Shown here: positions 1-8,177 of the stretch, in pieces
Layout: every line of letters begins with the position of its first letter
Numbering within the stretch: position 1 is the first letter of the stretch
NCBI GenBank assembly: GCA_949284665.1
Contig: CASDWR010000019.1
Location: 1 to 19,244 of the forward strand
Direction of reading: 5' to 3'
DNA: 19,244 nt
From: an uncultured Rikenellaceae bacterium
Lineage (GTDB): Bacteria; Bacteroidota; Bacteroidia; Bacteroidales; Rikenellaceae
Made by a program: the position numbers and the translations under genes
Notes under the pieces: model-generated
What the model saw: only the letters and a program-made list of their open reading frames with translations
What the model was told of the DNA's origin: nothing
Databases searched by the model: none

Positions 1-100
1 CGGCGGGATTCTTATTCAACTCGGTAAGATCGGTGCAGCCTGCTGCCAAATATAGAAGGGCTAAAGTCCCAAGCCATTTTATCTTTTTCATTGTTTTCAT
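1..100 (-). CDS. SusD/RagB-like outer-membrane lipoprotein, N-terminal fragment (runs off left edge)
   Basis: Only the first 33 codons are present. They give a short basic start (MKTMKKIKW), a hydrophobic stretch, and a lipobox ending in Cys22 (LAAGC), followed by TDLTELNKNPA. A signal peptidase II site followed by an acidic stretch and an N-K/T-N-P motif is typical of SusD-like lipoproteins, especially the SusD-like_2 type. The gene begins 6 nt after the SusC stop codon, the usual SusC-SusD order. SusD proteins sit on the cell surface as the lid that binds glycans and delivers them to the SusC channel. The acidic residues soon after Cys22 fit surface export. A second in-frame ATG (codon 4) could also be the start. 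The family call rests on position and N-terminus only, since the body of the protein is outside the window. Confidence 0.85.
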   Translation of the reverse strand, partial: MKTMKKIKWLGTLALLYLAAGCTDLTELNKNPA

Positions 101-106
101 ACCGTA

Positions 107-3100
107 TTAGAATTTGACGTTGATACCGAATCCCCAGGTACGGCGTGCAGGCAGAGAACCGTATTCCAGACCGGCTCCGTTACCACTGGTGTACGACGAC
201 TCGGGATCGATGTTATCGAGATTGCTGTAAATAAGCCACAGATTGCGGCCGAATGCAGAGACTGATACCGATTCCAGCGGAGTTTTCCGCAACCATTTTC
301 GGGGAAGAGACCATGAAATCGAAAGTTCACGCAATTTGATATACGAAGCATCGTAAATAAACGGTTCCGCCGTATTGGTCAGCAAACTCTGCCAATAGGT
401 TTGCGGATCGATATAAATGTCGTTTTCAGCATAAATCGGATCACCGTTCGGATCGAGCCCGGCCACTTTGACACCATCAACCAAATATCCGCCCGTAGCT
501 ACCCAGTCGGCCGACGACACACCTGCCGACATGCGCTGCTCTTCTGACTGATACCACTCCTTACGACCTTCGAGCGTACGGGTCGACGTTCCATAATTCG
601 CTGCCAGCGCCGCACTCATCGAATACAACTCCGCACCCCATTTCATATCAAGCAGCGCACTGAATGTGAGAGATTTGTACCGGAACGAATGAGACCAACC
701 GAATACCCAATCGTAGTTACCGTTTCCGAGCACCTCAAGATCGGTATCATACGTAGGTAAACCGGAACCGTCGACAATAATTCTACCATCTTCCGTGCGG
801 GCAAATTTCTTACCCATGATAGCGCCGTATGCTTCTCCTTCCTGTGCATACACGTATACATCTGCCCAACGTGCCCGAGCCAATTCATAGTTGGAAACAT
901 CAGGATGCAGCGATACCACCTTGTTAACGTTGCGAGAAACATTGAAATTCGTTTCCCAAACAAAATCTTTCGTCTTTACGGGAACCGCCGAGAGTTGGAA
1001 CTCGATACCTTTATTGGTAATCTCACCGGCATTAATAAGCGCCGACTTATAACCCGATGTTTCGGATATCGGCAGTGAGAGGATCTGATCGACCGTACGC
1101 GTGTCATAATACGTAAAATCGAAATTCAAGCGATTGTTGAGGAACCGGATATCGAGTCCCACTTCCCATGAATATGTTGAAGTAGGTTTCAATCCTTCAA
1201 AAGGAACCTGACTCGATTCCACCGTTCCGAGAGACTGGCCGCCGAGCGTATAATCCGACAACCCATAAAGCAAGTCGAGCTTGTAAGGAGAGGTATCTCC
1301 ACCGACCTTCGCCCATGATCCACGTAACTTCAGGAAAGAGATCCCGGTCGAGTTCAGATTGAAGATATTCGAGAAAATCACGCTACCCGAAACCGAAGGA
1401 TACCAGTACGAACGATACTCTTCGGCAAGAGCCGACGATACGTCGTTTCGAATGGTCGCTTCCAAATATGCCAGGTCGCGCCATCCGAGGCTGGCCATTC
1501 CGAAGAACGACCGCACTTCTTTCCGAGAATCGGCATGTGAAAGTGCCAGAATGGAATAGTTGGTAATGTCTTTCCAGTCGGGAATAACTTGTTGTGTACC
1601 CGTATTGGTAAGTGTTTCCTTACGGAACTGCATCAGGTTGCCACCGACGAACGAACTCAGGTCAAATTCACCGAAACGTTTGTCGTACTTGAGCATAACC
1701 TCAAAGTTGTTTTCGTAAACCTGGTGTACCTGACGCGACATCTCACCACTTTCATAGTTGGGGGTAGAAGTAGCCGTGAACTCTTCGATGTTGTACGTGT
1801 AATAGTCGGTCCCTGCTTTACCCGAAAGGCTCAACCCGTCAATGATTTGATAATTGACCTTTAATGCGCCCACCAGACGGTTCTTCGAGGTCTTGTTCGA
1901 CAACTCATTGATACTCCAATAAGGGTTGAACTGAGTAGTACTGCTACACCAATCCACATAATTGCCATACGCATCCTTGTATCCATCGGCAAGCCATGCC
2001 TGATCGAAGTTCGGTGCAAGCGTAAGAATCGCCTTACCGATGTTGTTGTTGGAGTTGGCCAATGCCGGACGGTTCCGTACATTTTCGATCGAATAGGTAG
2101 CCTGTGCTTCGATATCCAGTTTCTTCCCTATTTTCGAAGCGCTCTTGAAGGCAATACTCGAACGGTCCATACCCGATTTAGGAACGATATCGTTATTGCG
2201 CATGTCCGAAACAGAAACACGGAACGACGAGTCGTCGGTGTTCCGATTGACCGCCACCGAATTGTTCCACGTAGCTCCCGTACGGAAGAACGAAAGAATG
2301 TTGTTGTCGACATTGCCGTACGGATGGTATGTCCCGTTATAAATCGGGAGAGACAGGTTCGGGTCGAGTTTGCCACCCCACGCAGAGGTCGAAGTTCTCT
2401 CGGCCGCCTCCTGAGTCATCGAAGGCCTGCCCAACGAACCTTGTCCGTATTCGCGCTGGTAGTCATCGAATTTAGTCAGCAAATTGACTATGCTGACATT
2501 GCTGCTCAGTTCAACGGACCAACCCTTTCTCGCCGACGATCCGGACTTGGTAGTGATCAGGATCACACCGTTCGAAGCTCGCGACCCGTACAACGCCGCT
2601 GCAGATGCTCCTTTGAGGACGGAAATATCCTCGATATCATCCGCATTAATGGACGAAAGCACATCTCCATAGTCGTATCCCTGCACATATTGACCGGTTC
2701 CAGAAAGTGCATCGTAACTGGAGTTATCCATCGGCACGCCGTCGACCACATACAATGGACGGTTCGATCCGCTCAACTGGGAGTTACCACGGATCACCAC
2801 CCTTGTAGAACCGGAGGGGCCTCCGGCTGTTGAGGCAATATCGACACCGGCCACCTTACCGGCTATGGCCAGCATCGCATTCGATTCGCGACCGGCAACG
2901 AGTTCGTCGCTCTTAACCGAAGATACGGCATATCCCAATGCCCGTGCATCCCGCTTGATGCCCAATGCGGTCACCACGACATTCTCGATCTCAACGCCCT
3001 CGTCTTCCATCGTGATTTTCAAATCGGCTTTACCAGCTATCGCCACAGTCACCTCCTTCATCCCCAAGAATGTCACCGAAAGCGACGCAGTCGAAGATTT

Positions 3101-3334
3101 TACTTTCAGAGAAAATTTCCCTTCAGCATCAGTAGTTGTTCCATTGGTTGTGCCTTTCTCAACAACGGCGGCACCGATGATCGGTTCATTTTTCGAATCG
3201 ACCACAACGCCTTTTACAGAGAAACTCTGTGCGCTCGCCGACCACCAACCGACCAGGAGACACAGCATCGCCAGGGCTGTTTTCTTTAGCAACGCACCCC
3301 GGACTTTTCCTGATAATTTGTAGCAATTCTCCAT
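107..3334 (-). CDS. SusC/RagA-family TonB-linked outer-membrane transporter
   Basis: This 1075-residue protein is full length for a SusC transporter, which imports oligosaccharides across the outer membrane using TonB energy. In order it shows: an N-terminal signal peptide with a likely cut after SASA (about residue 35); a carboxypeptidase-regulatory-like beta-sandwich (about 38-112); a TonB-box-like stretch (VEIENVVVTALGIKRD, about 114-129); a plug domain with the SusC hallmarks LYVVDGVPMDN and ISVLKGASAAALYGSRASNG; then a beta-barrel ending in the aromatic terminus GFGINVKF. No N-terminal STN domain is present, so control by an anti-sigma/ECF pair is unlikely and the adjacent XylR-like regulator is the obvious candidate. 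The stop is 6 nt from the SusD-like start. The gene lies 57 bp after the regulator on the same strand. Substrate specificity cannot be read from the sequence; the linked GH115 and GH127 enzymes suggest an acidic arabinose-containing glycan. Confidence 0.97.
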   Translation of the reverse strand: MENCYKLSGKVRGALLKKTALAMLCLLVGWWSASAQSFSVKGVVVDSKNEPIIGAAVVEKGTTNGTTTDAEGKFSLKVKSSTASLSVTFLGMKEVTVAIAGKADLKITMEDEGVEIENVVVTALGIKRDARALGYAVSSVKSDELVAGRESNAMLAIAGKVAGVDIASTAGGPSGSTRVVIRGNSQLSGSNRPLYVVDGVPMDNSSYDALSGTGQYVQGYDYGDVLSSINADDIEDISVLKGASAAALYGSRASNGVILITTKSGSSARKGWSVELSSNVSIVNLLTKFDDYQREYGQGSLGRPSMTQEAAERTSTSAWGGKLDPNLSLPIYNGTYHPYGNVDNNILSFFRTGATWNNSVAVNRNTDDSSFRVSVSDMRNNDIVPKSGMDRSSIAFKSASKIGKKLDIEAQATYSIENVRNRPALANSNNNIGKAILTLAPNFDQAWLADGYKDAYGNYVDWCSSTTQFNPYWSINELSNKTSKNRLVGALKVNYQIIDGLSLSGKAGTDYYTYNIEEFTATSTPNYESGEMSRQVHQVYENNFEVMLKYDKRFGEFDLSSFVGGNLMQFRKETLTNTGTQQVIPDWKDITNYSILALSHADSRKEVRSFFGMASLGWRDLAYLEATIRNDVSSALAEEYRSYWYPSVSGSVIFSNIFNLNSTGISFLKLRGSWAKVGGDTSPYKLDLLYGLSDYTLGGQSLGTVESSQVPFEGLKPTSTYSWEVGLDIRFLNNRLNFDFTYYDTRTVDQILSLPISETSGYKSALINAGEITNKGIEFQLSAVPVKTKDFVWETNFNVSRNVNKVVSLHPDVSNYELARARWADVYVYAQEGEAYGAIMGKKFARTEDGRIIVDGSGLPTYDTDLEVLGNGNYDWVFGWSHSFRYKSLTFSALLDMKWGAELYSMSAALAANYGTSTRTLEGRKEWYQSEEQRMSAGVSSADWVATGGYLVDGVKVAGLDPNGDPIYAENDIYIDPQTYWQSLLTNTAEPFIYDASYIKLRELSISWSLPRKWLRKTPLESVSVSAFGRNLWLIYSNLDNIDPESSYTSGNGAGLEYGSLPARRTWGFGINVKF

Positions 3335-3352
3335 ACAGGTGTAGTTTACATT

Positions 3353-3380
3353 TTAAATAAAGTAGTTTAAATTAAGTAGT
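3353..3380 (-). repeat. Tandem 14-bp direct repeat upstream of SusC (candidate operator)
   Basis: Read on the minus strand, ACTACTTAATTTAA (3380-3367) is followed directly by ACTACTTTATTTAA (3366-3353), 13 of 14 bases identical. A third partial copy of the core, TAAACTAC (3348-3341), lies 21 bp from the matching core of the second copy (3369-3362). The repeats fill most of the 57-bp gap between the regulator stop and the SusC start. AraC-family proteins commonly bind direct repeats spaced by about one or two helical turns, so an operator is a reasonable inference. The region is AT-rich and has no convincing TAnnTTTG box; TACTTTAT (3364-3357) is a weak match. Confidence 0.5.
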
Positions 3381-3391
3381 GAATATTTTGA

Positions 3392-4600
3392 CTATTGGTC
3401 ACTTTCTCCATTTCTCCGATCGTAATTCTTTTGTTTCTCGGAAAACCCCGTTCGGAACTTGCGCCACTGCATCGGGGTCATCTTGTAGTAGCATTTGAAT
3501 ACCCGTGTCAGGTTGGCATAGTCCTCGAAGCCGAAATCCATCATCAGATCGGTCACGGGCCGGTCGGTCGAAATCAGCGACTCCGCCAGTCTGGAAATGC
3601 GTAACTCAAGCATATACTGATACAGTGTCGTTCCCATCGCCGCCTTGAATCGCTTCTCGCACACCCTGCGCGAAAGAGGAATATACGACAACAACTCCTT
3701 CAACGACATCCGGATCCCTTTCGGGTCATTCATCCGGTCTACAATATCCTTGACCATCGGATCGGAAATAACATACCGCTCGGTGGACTGGCGTGCAACG
3801 ATCTTGACCGGATTGATTACGATATTGACCCGCTGGTGATCTTGCTTGCCCTGCATCATCGAATGGAGCAATGCTGCCGCACGATACCCTCCGTTCTCCA
3901 CATCGAGTACGATCGACGACAATGACGGACTCGTCATATTGCACAATATCTCGTCGCCATCCACACCTAAAATTGCAATATCTTCCGGAACACGAAGCCC
4001 CAACAACCGGCAAATATCCGCCACTTCCAGTGCACAGGCATCGTCGCACGCAAAAAGAGCAATCGGTTTAGGAAGGGACTCCAGCCATGCCTTCCCCTTG
4101 TTGAAATCCTCCAAACCGACATTCCCGTTCACTATAACCGGCAGGTTCAGGCTGTGGACCTCGAAACCCGAAAGCTTAAGGTGGGCCGTATATCCATCTT
4201 CCCGTTCTCGGGACCAGACGGTGGAACGCGATCCGCAATAAGCAAAATTGCGATAATGACGTTTGAGAAAAAATTTGGCCGCCATGACTCCCGTATTCCA
4301 GTAATCGCCCGTTATGTTCGAGATATCCAGCGCCCGGCTCGAATAGTTCTGGGCCACCACCGGAATCCCCATTTGCTGCAACTCCCGGGCTGCTGTCTCG
4401 GAAAGTTGTCCGATTACGGCATCAATATGCCATCGTTTTACCAAACCGATGAACGTCTGTTCACCGTAAAGTTGGTAATAATACAAAGAGATACGGTAGA
4501 ACTTCCATTGCTCGACCTCTTTCGAATAACGGATAATTCCTTTCAGCAACAGTCGGTTATAGTTGCTCGACAAATCGAATAAAAGCAATATGTTTTTCAT
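3392..4600 (-). CDS. XylR-like transcriptional regulator (LacI-type sugar-binding domain + AraC HTH)
   Basis: The 402-residue protein has a periplasmic-binding-protein-like sensor domain (about 1-270) of the LacI/XylR type, with the family signature VPEDIAILGVDGDEILCNM around residues 204-222 and the opening ILLLFDLSSNYNRLLLKGIIRYS. After a linker comes an AraC-type double helix-turn-helix (about 285-385), containing LISTDRPVTDLMMDFGFEDYANLTRVFKCYYKMTP. The E. coli XylR architecture is the same: a cytoplasmic sugar sensor controlling xylan/xylose genes. Here it heads the minus-strand run that continues into SusC and SusD, and it faces the GH115-GH127 genes, so it probably controls both arms. 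The inducer is inferred to be a mono- or small oligosaccharide from the target glycan; xylose is plausible but unproven. Its own promoter is not clear: TAATTTTA (4648-4641, minus) is a near match to the -7 element but lacks a well-spaced -33 partner. Confidence 0.93.
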   Translation of the reverse strand: MKNILLLFDLSSNYNRLLLKGIIRYSKEVEQWKFYRISLYYYQLYGEQTFIGLVKRWHIDAVIGQLSETAARELQQMGIPVVAQNYSSRALDISNITGDYWNTGVMAAKFFLKRHYRNFAYCGSRSTVWSREREDGYTAHLKLSGFEVHSLNLPVIVNGNVGLEDFNKGKAWLESLPKPIALFACDDACALEVADICRLLGLRVPEDIAILGVDGDEILCNMTSPSLSSIVLDVENGGYRAAALLHSMMQGKQDHQRVNIVINPVKIVARQSTERYVISDPMVKDIVDRMNDPKGIRMSLKELLSYIPLSRRVCEKRFKAAMGTTLYQYMLELRISRLAESLISTDRPVTDLMMDFGFEDYANLTRVFKCYYKMTPMQWRKFRTGFSEKQKNYDRRNGESDQ

Positions 4601-4821
4601 TGATTCCTTTATCGATATGTTCGTTCTCCCTTTCGTTTCGTAAAATTAGACAAGACGAAAAATCAAAGCTGTTGCAATCGCGACTTTTTTTTGTCGAAAA
4701 ACGAACACAGAATACGACATTCCAAGCCGAAAGTTACTTTCCAAACGCCCCAATTATTTATTGACAGAATGTGCACAAATACGTCTGCCCTCAATTACCG
4801 CATCTTTCGGAACACAATTCC

Positions 4822-4844
4822 CAAATTCCGAAATTTGTCAAATT
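4822..4844. promoter_or_regulatory. Alternating CAAATT/AATTTG inverted-repeat cluster (candidate operator)
   Basis: Three copies of one hexamer alternate in orientation: CAAATT (4822-4827), AATTTG (4832-4837) and CAAATT (4839-4844). The last two form a perfect 13-bp palindrome around T4838, and flanking CC (4828-4829) and GG (4847-4848) extend the symmetry. The cluster ends 47 bp upstream of the candidate -7 box of GH115, a suitable place for an activator or repressor. The composition is AT-rich, so chance is not excluded. Confidence 0.35.
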
Positions 4845-4867
4845 AAGGCATAAAAAACGTCTCGAAA

Positions 4868-4899
4868 TTTTAATATTCGGCCTCGATTCGTTACCTTTG
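4868..4899 (+). promoter_or_regulatory. Candidate Bacteroidetes-type promoter for GH115
   Basis: TACCTTTG at 4892-4899 matches the Bacteroidetes -7 consensus TAnnTTTG exactly. TTTT at 4868-4871, 20 bp upstream, is an imperfect -33 element, as expected for an activator-dependent promoter. Transcription would begin near 4906 and give a leader of about 120 nt. Confidence 0.5.
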
Positions 4900-5025
4900 A
4901 ACCCTGTAATTACACCGCAGTTCGGAATACGAACAATTAAAGTTACGCATTTCAGACAAATATTCGACATGCTTTGCCATTTTTTTCATCAAATAAGAAC
5001 ATTTTTACCATAATAAAAACAAATC

Positions 5026-7989
5026 ATGAAAAGAATCAACATTTTCGAGACGCTGATTCTGTTGACGGTTTCGATCTGTCCGGTACATGCGCAAATCAAT
5101 CTGACATCCGGCTCCTCGGACCGCAACACGTTTCCCCTCGCTACGACGAAAACGGTCGCAACACTTTGTCATGATCCGGAGGATGCAGAGGTGGTGGGCA
5201 AAAGTTGTGAGTTGCTGGCTGCTGATATCGAAGCCGTAACCGGACAGAAACCCGACATCACCACCAGACTCCCACGACGTGCCGACAACATGATCCTTGC
5301 CGGAACCATCGGCAACAATCGTTGGATCGACCTCCTGATCGAAAAAGGGCGAATCGACGTCTCCCCTATCCGGAACGGTTGGGAACAATATGCAGTCGCG
5401 TTGATTGAAAATCCTTTCCCCGGTATCGAAAAAGCATTGGTCATAGCCGGATGCGACCGCAGGGGAACCGCATACGGTATTTTCTCGATTTCCGAATTGA
5501 TCGGAGTGTCGCCATGGTATTGGTGGGCCGACGTACCCATTCCCCGGAAATCCACCATATCTCTATCCGTCAACGACTTCTGTTCCGAAACCCCTTCGGT
5601 CAAATACAGAGGTATCTTTATCAACGACGAAGATTGGGGACTCTTGCCGTGGGCTTCGAAGGTTTTCGAACCCGAAACAGGCAGCATCGGACCAAAAACA
5701 TATGCTAAAGTGTGTGAACTACTGTTACGACTGAAAGCCAACTACCTGTGCCCTGCCATGCACAGACGCTCGATCGCTTTCAACCAGATACCCGAGAACA
5801 AGGTGGTTGCCGACTCTTACGGCATTGTCATGGGTTCCGTACATTGCGAACCCCTGCTTTTCAATAACGCCAGCGAATGGCACAGAAAAACGATGGGAGA
5901 ATGGAATTACGAAACCAACAAAGAGACGATCAACCGGGTATTGCGTGAACGCGTCTCGAACAACGCCCCATACGAAAATGTCTATACGCTTGCCTTGCGC
6001 GGTTTGCATGACAAGGCCATGGAAGGCGATACGGACATGGAGGCTCGCAAACGGATACTGTCCGAAGCACTGAACGACCAGCGCCAGATCCTGACCGATG
6101 TGTTGAAAAAACCGATCGAAGAGATTCCCCAGGCTTTCACCCCGTACAAGGAGGTCCTCGACATCTATTCCAAAGGACTTGTCCTGCCCGACGAGGTGAC
6201 GATCATCTGGCCGGATGACAACTTCGGCTACATGAAACGATTGAGCAACCCTCAGGAACAGAAACGTTCGGGGCGTGCCGGTGTATACTATCATGTCTCA
6301 TATCACGGCAAACCTCATGATTACCTGTGGCTCTGCACTACCCCTCCGACCCTGATGTTTGAAGAACTGGACAAGGCGTACAGGACAACAGCCGACCGTA
6401 TCTGGTTGCTCAACGTGGGAGATATCAAACCCGGAGAATTCGCCATGGACATGTTCTTGCGCATGGCTTATGACTTCGATGCCTTCTCTTTCGAGAAATC
6501 GGCAGTCTACCATGCAGAATGGCTTTCCGATATTTTCGGCAGGGAATATTACGAGGATCTGCTTCAAATAACCGATGATTACTATCGATTGGCTTTCTCT
6601 TCCAAACCCGAGTACATGGGATGGGGACATGAATGGAACACCAAACTCGACAAACGCGAGCACGTCACCGACACCGATTATTCGTTCGCAAACTACAACG
6701 AGGCCGAAACCCGATTGGCCGATTACGCCCGTCTGGTACGTGATGCCGAAGCCATCATGGACCGCCTGGACGAAGCATACAAACCGGCCTACTACCAATT
6801 GGTATACTACCCCGTAAAAGGCAGTGAACTGATGAACCGGATGCTGCTGCTCGCCCAGAAAAACAGATGGTATGCCGTACAGGGTCGGGCCGCCACCAAT
6901 ATTCTCAAGGCTGAAGCCGCCGCCTGCCACGATTCTCTCACAGTCATAACGGACCAATACAATTCTTTGCTCGACGGGAAATGGAATTATATGATGTCCA
7001 TGGTTCAGGGCGTAACAGCCAACTATTTCAAATTCCCGAAACTCGACTCCGTGACGTTGCTGCCGAAAGCGACTCTCGGCGTACTGGCCGAATCGGAAGA
7101 TGTGCTCAAGGGGGTTCACGGTTTTCATGCGCTTCCCTGTTTCAACAAATACCTGCCCCAAAGCTATTATTTCGACGTTTTCAACAAAGGTATTCTCCCG
7201 CTCGAATGGGAAGCATCGGTATCCGATCCGTGGATCAGGGTAAGCAAGCAACGAGGCAAGACCGTAACCGAAGAACGTATCATGGTCGAGATCGACTGGG
7301 CCAAAGCCCCGACAGGCGACCGAATATCGGGTCACATTACCGTCCGCGGAGCAGGCAGTGAAGAGCAAATTATCGTTTCGCTGTTCAATCCCGAATCGCC
7401 TTCCCTCGAAGAGTTGAAAGGGCTGTACGTCGAAAACAACGGGTATGTCTCGATCGATGCTGCAGGATTCCATCGCAAAAAGGAAAATGATCTGATCAAA
7501 ATGACACCGATCGACAACCTCGGTTTCGAAAACCGTTGCATACAGATTGGCGACCCGCTGGCTCCTCCACAGGATTTACGCGACACGATCCCCTATCTGG
7601 AATACGATTTCTACACGTTCAACCACGGCTCGGTAGATGTATACACCTATATGTTGCCCACTTTCCCGCTCTATCCCAATCAGGAGTTCGGAGGCGATTT
7701 TGCAGGGAACGATCCCTCCAACTCGGAAGCCAAATACGGTGTCTGCATCGACGATGTGGTAAGAATGGCCCCTACCATCTCTTCGTTCGAATATTCGCAG
7801 TCATGGACTGAAAACGTATTGAAAAACTGTTCGATCAAAAAGACAACGCTCAACATCGACCGACCCGGGCGGCATACAATCAAAATCTTGTGCGGCACCC
7901 CGGGCGTGGTTCTGCAAAAGATCGTCATCGACCTGGGTGGCATGAAACGCTCTTATCTCGGACCGCGCCCCACCAAAGTAAATGAGTAG
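5026..7989 (+). CDS. GH115 family alpha-glucuronidase (xylan/glycan debranching), secreted
   Basis: The 987-residue protein has a type I signal peptide (MKRINIFETLILLTVSICPVHA, cut before Q23), so it is exported to the periplasm or surface. It matches family GH115 along its length: an N-terminal domain (about 25-175), the catalytic barrel with GIFINDEDWGLLPWA (196-210), MGSVHCEPL (269-277), VTIIWPDDNFGYMKRLS (391-407) and YHVSYHGKPHDYLWL (422-436), a helical region (about 490-660), and a C-terminal beta domain (about 800-987) typical of longer GH115 enzymes. GH115 enzymes release glucuronic or 4-O-methylglucuronic acid from side positions of xylan, and some may act on arabinogalactan. The gene is divergent from the XylR-like regulator and is followed after 188 bp by the GH127 gene in the same direction. 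No frameshift is visible and length is normal for the family. Confidence 0.95.
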   Translation: MKRINIFETLILLTVSICPVHAQINLTSGSSDRNTFPLATTKTVATLCHDPEDAEVVGKSCELLAADIEAVTGQKPDITTRLPRRADNMILAGTIGNNRWIDLLIEKGRIDVSPIRNGWEQYAVALIENPFPGIEKALVIAGCDRRGTAYGIFSISELIGVSPWYWWADVPIPRKSTISLSVNDFCSETPSVKYRGIFINDEDWGLLPWASKVFEPETGSIGPKTYAKVCELLLRLKANYLCPAMHRRSIAFNQIPENKVVADSYGIVMGSVHCEPLLFNNASEWHRKTMGEWNYETNKETINRVLRERVSNNAPYENVYTLALRGLHDKAMEGDTDMEARKRILSEALNDQRQILTDVLKKPIEEIPQAFTPYKEVLDIYSKGLVLPDEVTIIWPDDNFGYMKRLSNPQEQKRSGRAGVYYHVSYHGKPHDYLWLCTTPPTLMFEELDKAYRTTADRIWLLNVGDIKPGEFAMDMFLRMAYDFDAFSFEKSAVYHAEWLSDIFGREYYEDLLQITDDYYRLAFSSKPEYMGWGHEWNTKLDKREHVTDTDYSFANYNEAETRLADYARLVRDAEAIMDRLDEAYKPAYYQLVYYPVKGSELMNRMLLLAQKNRWYAVQGRAATNILKAEAAACHDSLTVITDQYNSLLDGKWNYMMSMVQGVTANYFKFPKLDSVTLLPKATLGVLAESEDVLKGVHGFHALPCFNKYLPQSYYFDVFNKGILPLEWEASVSDPWIRVSKQRGKTVTEERIMVEIDWAKAPTGDRISGHITVRGAGSEEQIIVSLFNPESPSLEELKGLYVENNGYVSIDAAGFHRKKENDLIKMTPIDNLGFENRCIQIGDPLAPPQDLRDTIPYLEYDFYTFNHGSVDVYTYMLPTFPLYPNQEFGGDFAGNDPSNSEAKYGVCIDDVVRMAPTISSFEYSQSWTENVLKNCSIKKTTLNIDRPGRHTIKILCGTPGVVLQKIVIDLGGMKRSYLGPRPTKVNE

Positions 7990-8177
7990 CCGATCGCCGG
8001 CAACTTGCATGAACGGAATACCGAGAAAAACGAATCGACCAACCGGATTGCAATCGCGTCGTTTCAGGAAAAGGCTTTGTCCTCGGTCAATTCTCCCGAT
8101 CCTGTCCGGAAACGACCCGATGCCGATTTTGAAAAACAAACCACAACTGACAACAGGAAAAGAGTCAAATATAAAAT

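Larger units (their letters stand above)
4601..5025. other. 425-bp AT-rich divergent intergenic region
   Basis: No coding sequence is credible here; the short ORFs lack family features. The stretch separates the XylR-like regulator (minus) from the GH115 gene (plus) and should hold the promoters of both. Visible elements are the CAAATT/AATTTG cluster (4822-4844), the plus-strand -7 box TACCTTTG (4892-4899), a leader of roughly 120 nt before the GH115 ATG, and a small CGAC-T8-GTCG inverted repeat (4681-4696) of uncertain meaning. The ACTAC-type repeats found before SusC are not present here. Confidence 0.7.

Noticed and set aside
4681..4696. CGAC-T8-GTCG inverted repeat as a terminator or operator
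   Set aside because: The arms are only 4 bp, the T run is in the loop and not after the stem, and no transcript should end there.
6298..7473. 391-residue open frame antisense to GH115
   Set aside because: It lies wholly within a family-conserved gene on the other strand, has no domain features, and reflects codon bias of the sense gene.
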